Source: Callipepla californica brunnescens (lineage: Eukaryota; Chordata; Aves; Galliformes; Odontophoridae). From it: 64,000 bases of DNA. The position numbers and the translations under genes are program-made. This document shows, one piece after another, positions 11,501 through 20,546 of the stretch. The stretch lies in assembly GCA_023055505.1 (NCBI GenBank), contig JALIRH010000148.1:186001-250000 (forward strand), given 5' to 3'. Positions within the stretch are counted from its first letter, which is position 1, and every line of letters starts with the position of its first letter. The notes under the pieces are model-generated. The model was not told the DNA's origin. It worked only from the letters and a program-made list of their open reading frames with translations, and searched no databases.

Positions 11501-12545
11501 AAGGCTAAAGCTAGGAATGGGCTAGGGATGGGCTTGGGCTAGGGCTTGGAAAGGGCTAGGGCATGGCAGGGGCTAGGGCATGGCAAGAAGTAGGGCTAAG
11601 GATGGGGAAGGGCAAGGGCTTGTCCAAGGCCTGGGGTTTGTCCAAGGGCCGGGGCATGGCAGGGGCTAGGGATTTGCAAGGGTAAGGGTTTGGCATGGGT
11701 TAGGGCCCGGACTAGGCTAGGGTTTGGCAAGGGCTAGGGTAAGGGCAGGGGCTAGGTCAAAGTCTGGGCCAGGGCTTGAGAAGGGCTAGGGCTAAGGCTG
11801 GACTAATGCTAAGAGAGAGAGACATCGAGGCCCTGGAGCGTGTTCAGAGAAGGGCAACAAAACTGGTGAGGGGTCTGGAGCACAGGTCTTACGAGGAGCG
11901 GCTGAGGGAGCTGGGATTGTTTAGTTTGGGGAAAAGGAGGCTCAGAGGAGACCTCATTGCACTCTACCACTTCCTGAAGGGAGGCTGTGGTAAGGAGGGG
12001 TTCGGCCTCTTCTCCCAGGTAACTAATGACAGGACGAGAGGGAATGGCCACAAGTTGTGCCGGGGAAGATTTAGATTAGACTTGAGGAAAATTTTTTTCT
12101 CTGAGAGAGTGGTCCGGCACTGGAATGGCCTGCCTAGTGAGGGGGTTGAGGCACCGTCCCTAGCGCTGTTCAAGAAGCGTTTAGATGAGGTGCTAAGGGA
12201 TTTGATTTAGTAGCTTGGTGGGTAGGGATGGTGGTGTGAGGAAGGTTGGACTAGATGATCTTGTAGGTCCTTTCCAACCTAAGGTATCTATGAATCGATG
12301 AATCTAAGAGTGAACTAATGCTAAGGCTGGGCTAGGGCTAGAGAAGTGCTACGGTGAGGCAGGGGCCAGGGCTTGGCAGGGGCCAGGGTGTGGCAGGGCC
12401 TAGGCTGGGCTACAGCTAGGGAAGGCCTAGGGCTTGGCAGGGGCTAGAGCTTGGCAGGGGCTAGGGCTAGGGATGGGGAAGAGTAAGGTCCTGACAAGGG
12501 CCAGGGCTTGGCAAGGGCTAAACCTAAGGCTGGGCTTGGCCTTAG
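8516..12545 (+). repeat. Degenerate GGGCTAGGG(CTTGGCAA) minisatellite array, about 4 kb
   Basis: The array is built from GGGCTAGGGCTTGGCAAGGGCTAGG-like words, with hexamer variants CTAGGG and GGCTAGG repeated hundreds of times. It is strongly G-rich on the plus strand and irregular in period. CTAGGG is a known variant of the vertebrate telomere hexamer TTAGGG, so this may be an old variant-telomere-like array. A CR1 splits it at 11815-12307. The right edge at 12545/12546 is a clean junction with an LTR interior, the duplication breakpoint. Open frames inside it are by-products of repeat composition. Confidence 0.85.
11815..12307 (+). mobile_element. CR1 LINE 3' end, 5'-truncated, within the minisatellite
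   Basis: It encodes the CR1 ORF2 C-terminus: [37 protein letters not shown], then [11 protein letters not shown] and [10 protein letters not shown]. After the stop comes the standard 3' end (GGACTAGATGATCTTGTAGG and a short repeat). The frame of about 140 codons is intact, so the copy is fairly young. The 12-base word ACTAATGCTAAG occurs at 11802-11813 and 12314-12325. It may be a target-site duplication, but the surrounding array makes chance likely. Confidence 0.9.
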
Positions 12546-12680
12546 AATGCTTTAACCTTAAGGAATGTAACCTTCTCCCTTAACACACGTAGCCTTTCTG
12601 TGTATATAAGCTTTGAGTTGTTGCTTAATAAACGAACGTTAGCTTGCATCAGGCTGGGTTCCCGTCCCTTCATTGCAGCA
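12546..12680 (+). mobile_element. Class II ERV 5' LTR, 3' part only
   Basis: It corresponds to the last 135 bases of the complete LTR at 26449-26796. It contains the TATATAA box, the AATAAA signal in GCTTAATAAACGAACG, and the CATTGCAGCA end. The first 213 bases are missing because the duplication starts inside the LTR. Confidence 0.85.
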
Positions 12681-12682
12681 AA

Positions 12683-12700
12683 TGGTGACCCTGACATTTG
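12683..12700 (+). other. Primer-binding site, tRNA-Trp-like
   Basis: TGGTGACCCTGAC follows the LTR end by two bases. It resembles the tRNA-Trp primer site used by avian alpharetroviruses, with mismatches in its 3' half. It marks the element's orientation as plus. The same site recurs at 26799-26816. Confidence 0.6.
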
Positions 12701-12840
12701 GGACTTTGAATAATCCGGCTGCAAGATCCCAAGAACTCTAGAATTAGCTGCTGAAAGGAAGCAGGACAACAAGGAACACCTTGAGAATCAGCTGCTGAAA
12801 GGAAGCAGGAAAACGGATCCATACAATCACCTCCTCACGA

Positions 12841-13320
12841 TTGGTAGGTGAGCTTGGGGTAACTATGGAAAATGAAGTATCTTGTGAAGAGAGGGACATT
12901 TTTTATATTAGGGATTTAATCCCAAAGCATGAACAGACTCTTTCTTGCACTGAGTTAAAACTCATCTTGTGGTGGGTACGGGATAAAATCCCTGATACAG
13001 ATTCTTCCACCATTTCTACGCTAGAATTATGGGATCGAGCTGGGATTAAGTTGTGGGACACATCCACCCGAGACAATTCTGATGTGCAGAAACTTTTAAC
13101 CCCTTGGAGAACTGTCTTTGAGACTCTTAAATCTAAGGAATCTAAATCATACGCTCCATCCCTTGGTATAGAGGGGGAATCTTCCTCTGATATGACTCCT
13201 TCGCGACCCCCTGTTCCATCTGCTCTGTACCCCCCCTCCTCAAGCCGCTCCGCTGCCGCCCTCCTCCCAGCCCACGTTGTTTGCTGCTCCCAAAGGATCA
13301 CTTTGATCCCGGTCCAGTAA
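12841..13320 (+). pseudogene. ERV gag, matrix-like N-terminal part
   Basis: The likely start ATG is at 12865, giving a product of about 151 residues. The N-terminal region is helical and acidic with an LILWWVRDKIPD patch, similar in style to class II (betaretrovirus-like) matrix proteins. A Pro/Ser-rich linker follows (TPSRPPVPSALYPPSSS). The frame then ends at 13320. The capsid is absent: the sequence passes almost directly to nucleocapsid coding sequence, so there is a large internal deletion. It is an endogenous, non-functional copy. Copy 2 is 26957-27436. Confidence 0.72.
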
Positions 13321-13375
13321 ATCTGGTGGGCAAACAGAACTTTTTCCCTTCTGACGATGGACTGAAGGGGACAGG

Positions 13376-13633
13376 ATGCAGAAATGTTGCTGCTCCCACA
13401 GTGTACTACGGTGCTTTAGAGAAGAACCCAGTCATGTACAAAAGGACTGTAAAAAGCCTAGGCAAGATTATGCTGTTCCGGCTCAACCCTGTCCCTGGTG
13501 TGGGAAGAGACTACACAGGGCGAGAGAATGCCAATCTCAATTCCCTGTTGCTGCACGGCTCTCTGATCTGTTGGAAAATGGGAAGAAGAGCGCGAGCCCC
13601 CACGAGCCGGCCCCTGGCTGGGCAGCAAACTGA
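13376..13633 (+). pseudogene. ERV gag nucleocapsid with zinc knuckles
   Basis: The 85-codon frame shows a damaged first knuckle (CF-REEPSHVQKDC) and a perfect second knuckle CPWCGKRLHRAREC of the form C-x2-C-x4-H-x4-C. These bind genomic RNA in retroviral Gag. The gap to the matrix part is too small for a capsid, which confirms the deletion. It overlaps the dUTPase frame downstream. Confidence 0.78.
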
Positions 13634-13640
13634 GACCAGC

Positions 13641-13815
13641 TACCGCCGGCAGCGCAGGAGTGGATGTGGCTCCCGCCCAGCCATGATGCTGACCGAGACC
13701 AACGTGACTCTTATCCCAGCAGCTATCACGGGTCCCCTCGGGAACGGGCGCAGAGCCCTCCTGTTAGGACGTTCTTCTGTTAAACGGATGGGTCTTTTTA
13801 TTTTACTGGATGGAC
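13641..13815 (+). pseudogene. ERV dUTPase (pro region) fragment
   Basis: It sits within a longer open frame at 13281-13901. The diagnostic part is TLIPAAITGPLGNG followed by LLLGRSSVKRMGLFIL, which matches dUTPase motif 2 (GRSS) and its lead strand. dUTPase encoded next to nucleocapsid and before protease is characteristic of betaretrovirus-like class II elements. The C-terminal motifs are lost after LLDGRYIN, where another deletion joins to RT/RNase H sequence. Confidence 0.75.
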
Positions 13816-13892
13816 GATATATTAACAGCAGCAGAGCAAGAAGAGATGTTTGTAATGCTAATACAGTGAGGTTGACATTTATAAATTTTACA

Positions 13893-14330
13893 TGCTTCTG
13901 ATCCAGATTGCAACTACAGGACAAATCTCTGGTCATCCCCCCAAACATCAGTTACTGCATAATTTGAGTGATCCATCCCTCACTAGAAATGTTTTACATT
14001 CACATGTTCCAATACCTAATGCTGTTACTGTATTTACAGATAGCCCTGGCAGGACACACCGAGCAGTGGTTCTCTGGCATGCAACTGCTACACAATAGCA
14101 GTCGGATGTGCATTGAGCTTTTCAAATTTTTGCAGAGCAAAAGATTAACATAATAATTGACTCTCTGTATGTTGCAGGTATCATTTGGTAAATTGAGGGA
14201 TCTTTTCTTAAGGAAGTTAACAACCCTGTTTTCTTTGCACGGCTCACGCAAGTTTTGCACTAAACAGATGTCACTCATGTTCCTGAATTTGGCCATCTCA
14301 AATATGTGCATGATAACAGAGCTGCATCCA
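13893..14330 (+). pseudogene. ERV RNase H domain remnant
   Basis: The first strand AVTVFTDSPGRTHRAVVLWH carries the catalytic D (FTDS). After a stop, a shifted frame gives FAEQKINIIIDSLYVAG, the third catalytic region with Thr replaced by Ile. FLKEVNNPVFF and a histidine-rich end follow. Stops and frameshifts are present. A purine tract (A-run then GGGGG) at about 14335-14355 closes the retroviral part. Integrase and env are absent from this copy. Confidence 0.7.
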
Positions 14331-14412
14331 CCTGAAAGAAAAAAAAAAGGGGGAATACAGGAGACACACCACAAGAAAGGTTATGCCTCGTCACAGATTC
14401 TGCTGATTGCTG

Positions 14413-14716
14413 GCTAGGGCTTGAGGAGCTAGCGCTGGAAGGGCGAGGGCTAGAGGGGTTATTTCAATAGGGGTGAGCGCAAGAGGGGCTGGGGGAAGGG
14501 CTGGGGCTGATCAAAGGCCAGAGTGGATAGAGTTATGGCTAGGCTAGGGCTAGGGCTGAGGCTAGAGGGGCTAGGAGTAAAGCTAGAAGGGCTAGAGGGA
14601 CAAGGGCTAGCGGGGCAAGGGCCGGGCTAGAATTAGAGGGGCTAGGGCTGGGCTAGGGCTAGGGCTAGGGTTAGCCCTAGCCCCTCTAACCCTAGCCCTG
14701 GCCCCTCAAAACCTAG
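14413..14716 (+). repeat. CTAGGG/CTAGAGGGG island with terminal inversion
   Basis: The unit is GGGCTAGAGGGGCTAGGG-like, related to the 8516-12545 array. At about 14671 the strand flips: GGGCTAGGGCTAGGGTTAG runs into CCCTAGCCCCTCTAACCC, so 14638-14706 can form a long hairpin. Upstream, the words CCTCGTCACAGATTCTG and CTGATTGCTGGCT (14387-14415) also occur at 24470-24502 inside the unrecognised minus-strand gene. Confidence 0.8.
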
Positions 14717-14739
14717 CCCCTCTGACTTCCAGCAACTGG

Positions 14740-16480
14740 GATGGGTTCTGTTTTCAGGAATACCCTGCAATTTCGTTTTCCCTTTCTGATCGCCTTCCAT
14801 TGTGTTTCTCAACAGCTCTTTCATAATCTTCGTAGTCCTCATCTTAAATATAGGAAACGAACGGAAGTTCTCAGCGATGCTGCACAGAGAAGTCTGTTAA
14901 GCCCTTTGGACTTCAAGCCCAGCAAGCAGACAAAATGTCTGCATGTGTTTTGAGAGCTGTACACATCAGCTTCCAATTCCTGTCTGCATACGGGTGCTTT
15001 ATTACACCAGTGAAAGCCTTTCAGCCTGGATGTCTGCCACAGGTTTCCAGTTTTCAGACAACTAGCACCTTGGTAATTTCATTAGAAGGACCACAGAACG
15101 GACCTAGGAAGGAAAACACATGATCCTTGCCCAGAAGGAGATGGCAGGAGCATTACTGCCCATCAGGCCAAACTATATCAGCGTCTGCTGGTTCCAGTAG
15201 TACCATACCCTTTCCCCACTAAAGTAGCAACACAAAAATCAACTTGGGCACTCCTTACCATGCTCCTCTTTCAGGTACGTATCCAGGCTTATTCTTATAA
15301 CAGAAGGATGTTGCAGGCAGCTTGAGAAAGCCAGCAAGAGCTGTCCGCTCTGGGGTAATGTGCTAGCTCCTCAACAACGATAACATCATCACACGCTGGA
15401 TCGCCTGATGGCACAGTTTTCTCCTCAGCTTTGGACAGAAACTGAACACAGCATGATGATTAAATTACTTCAGAACAACAGCAACATCTACCCCACAACA
15501 CCCTTATTACTGACCAGAATTAATTCTCAGGTAGTTAGAAACAGATTTGGAGCCTATGCATTTTCTTTCCATCCACAGCAAAAAAACAGTCCAAGTTGCA
15601 GAATGCTGGAACAGACAAGTTACAGAGCATGCTGCAACGTAACAAGTTCCAACCTTCGAGCCCAATCACCTCTTACATTACTGCCTTTGAAATTCACATC
15701 TGAGATCAGGAATGAGCCTGCATCTTGATACTACCACAGGGATTATGATACGGATGTCCTTACATCCAACAATACAGGGTTATGGAGAAGAGCCATCCAG
15801 GTGTCATCTACAGAGGTGGGGAAGCAAAATTCAGGCCTGAGAATAAAAGAAAAGCTGTCTGTAGCAACACGCACAGCTGAACAGCTCTGAGCACTTGAAG
15901 TTCCAGAAGGCATTAAACAGCAGCTGAAGAGGACTCATTTCATAGTACTCACGGGAAATCCCTGCTTTTGACTAACTCACCTCAATCTTTTACCATGGGA
16001 GCTGTTACTGAAACTTGTACTGTTCAAGAAGCCATCCTCTAGTTCCATGCTGCTGACACAAGCTAAAGACTGCTCTCAGTCTTATGAAATTTAATAATCA
16101 CATAAATATATTATATATATATAATAACCCACCTGAACAACCGATGCCAGCACACAAGGTTGACTTTGCACGTTAGGATTCTGACAGCTTTCATCACTTG
16201 CTTCAATTTGGACTAGACATACAGAACAGCTCTAGGAAAAGCAGTTCTCTCGTAACTCTGAGTACTCTTCGGAGCACCTACTCCTTCAAGCTTAAAGGAC
16301 AATTGTCCATGAGCTGCTTTTGGATAAGTTTTGCCTGGATGCTGGCAGCCAGCACGTCAGGAGGCAGTGGGTTCATTTCTCACTGAACAGACGTTACAGT
16401 CCCACTGACCTTCCTCTTTAGCAAAGGCAGTTCCAGATTTGTCTTGTGCTGGCTTTGAAACGTGCAGCACATTCAGTTAA
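14740..16480 (-). pseudogene. RANBP2-like (nucleoporin Nup358) gene remnant with introns
   Basis: Three pieces lie on the minus strand in the order expected for RANBP2. At 16470-16310 is a RanBP2-type zinc finger: GTAFAKEEGQWDCNVCSVRN, then a stop where the third Cys is expected, then AGCQHPGK. At 15420-15261 a linker reads CDDVIVVEEL, then after a one-base shift [19 protein letters not shown] and [11 protein letters not shown], ending at a donor-like site. At 14860-14780 an acidic segment reads DEDYEDYERAVEKHNG. Spacing of about 1 kb and splice-like edges show an intron-containing duplicate rather than a processed copy. RANBP2 is the cytoplasmic-filament nucleoporin that binds Ran and the exportin. 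The remnant is cut at about 14720 by the CTAGGG island. An open acidic segment at 16651-16782 (LNAAIQALGELEENEEEDL) may be another exon. Confidence 0.7.
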
Positions 16481-17690
16481 CGGGGAGCCACGTGTACATC
16501 TTCTGCCCACTGAGGGAGAGTTCTTGGAGAAACCTGGAAAAAAAAAAGCTTATGGAGCTTTGAGTCGTTATCCAAATGTAACACCTCCCTGAAATAATAC
16601 GGCTAATGCACCTTGCAGCTGTCAGTTGGTGAGGACAAGAACTTTGTGGGGACTGGAATGGAATGTTTTACTTCTGAAGCTGCAGCTTGACAGGTATTTC
16701 CAGAGGAAAGATCTTCCTCTTCGTTCTCTTCAAGTTCTCCAAGGGCCTGGATAGCTGCGTTTAGGACTTCATTACAGTTTCAATGGACACTGGCAGCTAG
16801 AAAATTAATGGAAATACAAGTTGTGATTGCAATTCTTGCTCAGAGCAAGAGGCTGCGTTCTGTACTCTGGTACAACAGCTCACCAGGCTTCCGTTACAGG
16901 AAGACAGAAAAGCTATTTTTGTTTTGTTCCTTATTTATTTATTTCTGCTTTTTTCGCAGCAAAGCCCTACGCCTGTTAAAATTCATGTAAGATGACAACT
17001 CACACAAGCATGAACTCCACTTGGAAACTATCAACCTTACAAAGAAGACAGTGGGAAAAAGCCGTTTGTTTACATCAAAGCTGTCACCTGCAGGAGTCAA
17101 AACATTTCATGTTTTGGTTCCAGGAGAAAAGCAATATTGCTAACACACCGACGTTTATATTTCCTGCTAAGCACATTGTACAAAGCCAAGGCCATTCTCA
17201 GTAAAGGTTCCCAGGAGCTGGGAGGGAAAAGAATTTGTCCACTTTCAGTCAGCTCTACTAAGGGATATTCTGTACCCTGTGCCATCATGCTCAGCCATCT
17301 CCCAGGTTAAACCACAACCGTCAGCTTGTCTATTGACATGGAACCCCCCTTACTCTGATCTTGGATCAATCCTTCTGCAGCTGAACGTCCACACGATGGA
17401 AATGTCTGAAGAGAGGATCAGTCAGTTCAGGAACACTTTTGTTCCTCTGGATGGTTTCCAAACCAATCAGAATTATCTTCCTGTGAGTGACGCACTGTCC
17501 AATGCTTTCCTTTTGGTCACAGAAGGATTTCAGGCTGGAGCCCTGTTGGAGAAAAGAAACAGAAGCTGTCTGCAGACATTCAGATCAAATGTTCTTAATG
17601 CTGCTTCTTCCCTGGTGTCTTTGTGTTCTGGAAGTTTCAACAATAGCTCTGTGATACTTGTGCTAAATGTCAGGAGGTCTCTCTCTCTCT
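16481..17690. other. Probable remnant intron/exon sequence, no clear gene
   Basis: Moderate-complexity sequence between the RANBP2-like pieces and the purine-rich array. Several short minus-strand frames are open (17097-17288; 16651-16782), but I cannot assign them. It may contain further decayed upstream exons of the RANBP2-like gene. Confidence 0.45.
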
Positions 17691-19165
17691 CATTCAGTAA
17701 ATCAACACAGAGGAAGAAAAGAGCAAAAAAGGTGAGGGGGGGGAGGGGAGGAGGGGAAGATGCAAAATGGAAGGAAAAGGGGGGGATGCAAAACTAGAGG
17801 AAAAGGGGAATGGAGAAAGGAACGAAAAAAGCAGATCTATGGAACTTTCTGGGACATCTCCAGACCCTTCCAGTTGCACCTGGAAGATTCTGAACCCATA
17901 CCAAGAGCTTCCAGATCCTTCCAGGGACTCTCTGAGCCAACCTGGAGATGCCAAAACCACTCTGGAACATCTCCAGATCATCCTGAATGGCTCCAGGTGT
18001 AAACAGTGGGGGTTGTAGGGGAAGAAAGAGGTAAGGGGGAGTTCTGTGGGTAGAATGTGAGTTCAGGGTTGGAAAGGGGGGTTGTGGGAATCATGGGGGA
18101 GGAAAGGGCTGAAGGGCTAAATGGGCCGTCTGTGAGGAGGAAGGAGAGTGTCCAGAGCGAACAGAGGGAGAGGTAAAGGGGGGGAAATTGAGGGACTGTG
18201 GGGGTGGACCCTCACTGGGGTGGAAAGCGGGTCTGGGGACAGAGAGAGAGGGCAGTGGGGGAGAACACAAGGCACTGAGAGGGGGGAAGGGGGGAAATGG
18301 GACTAGAGTGGGGAGGAAAGGGGGTCTGGGAGTAAACAAAGGAGTTTTGAGGGGGAAAATAGGGGTGAGCAGAGTCTCAATTGGGAGGAAACAGGGTCTG
18401 GTGGTGGAGAGGGGGTAACAGGAAAACAGGGGAGTTGTGGGGGCTTCTATGGAGTGGAAAGGGGACACGGGGGCTGAGAAAGGGAGTTGAAGGGGGAATT
18501 GGATGTGGGGGAACAAGGGAGATGACCCCCCCAGAAGGGGGTCTGAAAAATGAAGCATGGGGTGTGTGGGGAGACAAGGAAAGCTGGGGCTCAGATAGAG
18601 GGAACAGAAGGGGGAGGGGGAAGAGGATCACAGTGGGGGAATATGAGGGGTGAGGGAGAGACGGGGGGGAAACAGACCCTGGGGGACAGAATATTGCGAA
18701 CTGTTGGAGGGAGGACCACAGGGCCGGGGGAAAGGAAACCTGGGGTCAGAATGGCAAGACTTGTGGGTACAGGACTGGGGGAGGGGATGGATAGGGACTC
18801 TGTAGTTCAGAATGGGGGGATGGGGAAGAGGGACAGGGGACTCTGGTAGTCAGAATGGAGAGAAGACAGCCAGGGGGCACAGTGGGGATACTCGAGGTGG
18901 GAGGGAGACGCGAGACCCTGGGGGTCAAAAATGGGGACGGAGGAAGGCACTTAGGGACGGGGTGGAAGAGGACTCTCGGGATCGGAAAAGGGGAACTGGA
19001 GGCGAGGGGGACCCTAGTGGCCAGGAGGGAGGGGGACCTGGTTGAAAAGAGACCCTGGAGATTACAAAGAGGGACTGGCGGGTGGACCGTGAGCGACCCG
19101 TGGGCAGAGGGGGGGGATGGGACGGGTTGGACAGTGAGGTACCCAGTCTGAGGGGGGATGCGGGA
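17691..19165 (+). repeat. Purine-rich (G/A) minisatellite, about 1.4 kb
   Basis: One strand is almost all purines: GGGGGAGGGGAGGAGGGGAAG at the left, then irregular units of 45-60 bp containing GGGGTCTGGG and GGAAAGGGG. A short region at 17835-18000 has CCAGA/TTCCAGA repeats instead. Such tracts can form triplex or G-quadruplex structures. Long open frames on both strands are compositional and I do not count them as genes. Confidence 0.75.
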
Positions 19166-19192
19166 CGGGACGGGACGGGACGGGACGGGACA
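19157..19192 (+). repeat. (GGGAC)n pentamer tract
   Basis: About six tandem GGGAC pentamers at the upstream edge of the CpG island. Confidence 0.85.
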
Positions 19193-19520
19193 GGGCACCT
19201 CTCCTGCCGAACAGAGACCCCACGGGGCCAACGCAGAGCGGCACGCGGCCCCACCCCCTTCACCCCGGCCCCCTCCGCAGTGCCCCCCGAACCCCACGTG
19301 CAGGAGCTGAGGCGGCGCTCGGAACCCCGGGACCGCAACCACAGCCGCGCGGGCGCGGGGTGATGACGTCACGGCGACACGCGGCACCGCCCCCGACAAC
19401 GGCGGGCGCATGCGCGCTCAGGCGCCGTCGCTATGGAGACGGCGTCACGTGAGCGGGGTGAAGAAGCCCGGGGAGGTGGGGGAGGGGCTCCGGGGGAGCG
19501 TGGAGCTCCACGCGTGGCGG
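19193..19520. promoter_or_regulatory. CpG-island promoter with CRE, NRF1-like and RFX-like sites
   Basis: CpG density jumps sharply here. Visible sites are a perfect CRE, TGACGTCA (19364-19371), the NRF1-type palindrome GCGCATGCGC (19406-19415), an RFX X-box-like near-palindrome GTCGCTATGGAGAC (19428-19441), and CGTCACGTGA just after. This combination is typical of constitutive or germline/ciliary promoters. An open frame starts at ATG 19433, but its Lys/Arg/Glu-rich end comes from the GA tract. I do not identify the driven gene. The neighbouring RANBP2-like remnant points away on the minus strand and could once have used this promoter. Confidence 0.65.
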
Positions 19521-19639
19521 CGCTGAGTGGGGCTGTGGGTGGGACATCCCCTGCGAGATGCAGCCAAACAGCGGCATCTGGGCACAGGACACGGAGATGG
19601 GGAACAGCAGCACGGGGATCTGCGCAGCACACTGAGATC

Positions 19640-19755
19640 TGCAGGGAAGGGAAGAGGAAAGGAAACAGAAGGAAGAAAGAGAGAAAGAAAAGGAAGGAAG
19701 GAAAGAGAAAGAAAGAGGGAGAGAGAAAGAAGGACAGAGAGCGAAAGAATGTGAT
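19640..19755 (+). repeat. GA/GAAA-rich microsatellite
   Basis: An uninterrupted purine stretch of GGAA, GAAA and GAGA words lies directly downstream of the CpG island. Confidence 0.85.
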
Positions 19756-19940
19756 GTTGGGGGAGTGCACTCAGCAATTCTATGTCTACAGATATGCGTG
19801 TTATAATGCATGATAATTATTTCCATGGATATAGAGGTATATGCGTATATAAGTATGTGTGTGTGATGCATGGTAATCATTCTTTACTTGTTTGTATATA
19901 TATACATATGAAGCATGAAGTAGCAATGTGGAATAAGGGG

Positions 19941-20185
19941 TGGAATGCCATGGTTTTATGATTCTTGTTATCAGTACTTCACATCATCACACCATGGGAG
20001 GCACTGTCAGTTAAAAGAGTTGATGTTGCAGTTCATGCGCTGCCAAATTTCCGGTCCCTGGTTCTCAGGAGAAAAGAGCTCCGTTCCCCAGAGGACTTCG
20101 CATTCCCTTTTTCCACTCAGAGGGAAAGATCTGGCTGCACACAAGTCCCAAGGCTTCCTCTTTTGCTGCTCATCTCAGCCGCCCA
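19941..20185 (+). mobile_element. LTR fragment, 5' side (family of 417-990)
   Basis: It starts near TGGAATGCCATGGTTTTATG, which matches the outer end of the 417-990 LTR (TGTCATGGTTTTATG on its own strand). It shares CCCCAGAGGACTTCGC and the CTCAGAGGGAA block. The LTR is broken at about 20185 and resumes at about 21505. Confidence 0.65.
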
Positions 20186-20372
20186 GGACACCATTGGCCA
20201 AGGCAGCCCAGGCTCCTTGCTGGCTCAGCCTGGTGTCCAGCAGGACTCCTGGGTCCGCTCCAGCTGGCTGATCCTGGCTGTCAAGTGGTCAGGGGGATGT
20301 TCATCGCCAGGTGCAAACATTTGCCCTTTCCCTCTCCAAAGCCCATGGGGTTCCTGTCTGAAACGCAACAGT
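20186..20372 (-). mobile_element. Old, strongly diverged CR1 fragment
   Basis: The order of words follows the CR1 RT C-terminal region on the minus strand: GCCAAGGCAGCC, TTGCTGGCTCAGCCTGGTGT, CAGCAGGACTCCTGGGTCC, then CAGGTGCAAACATTTGCCC. Divergence from the CR1 copy at 7440-7610 is high, so this is an ancient copy carried inside the 1.3-kb insert in the LTR. Confidence 0.6.
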
Positions 20373-20546
20373 GGCACGGCAGCAGAAAAAAGGGGAGAAA
20401 GCATCGAGGATGGGGAAGCGACAACCGCCGTGCTGTTAGCAATGCCAGCGCGGTTTTCTTGCATTCTTCCTCCTTTCTTTCCACAGTGAAATTGACAAGG
20501 GCCCTTTTGGGCCAGTGTGTGTCCCAGCTGCTGCCCGGCCCCAGTC

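Larger units (their letters stand above)
12546..15927 (+). repeat. 3.38-kb duplicated block, copy 1
   Basis: It is almost identical to 26662-30047 (offset 14116 at the left end, 14120 at the right). By eye I count about 13 substitutions, a 3-base and a 1-base indel. The block carries the LTR 3' part, primer site, gag/pro/pol remnants of a class II ERV, a CTAGGG island and RANBP2-like exons. The left edge cuts into an LTR that is complete only in copy 2. On the right, the RANBP2-like remnant continues only in copy 1. Thus each copy keeps one apparently original flank. Confidence 0.93.

Noticed and set aside
17097..17288. Minus-strand frame as an upstream RANBP2 exon
   Set aside because: No segment resembles known RANBP2 regions closely enough, and no acceptor/donor pair was convincing.
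18091..19411. Long Pro/Ser- or Gly/Arg-rich frames in the purine-rich region
   Set aside because: Stop codons are rare in polypurine/polypyrimidine sequence; frames exist on both strands with no recognisable domain.
19433..19813. 126-codon plus frame starting at the CpG island
   Set aside because: Its second half is encoded by the GA microsatellite (KKERKKRKEGK), and no domain or downstream exon was recognised.
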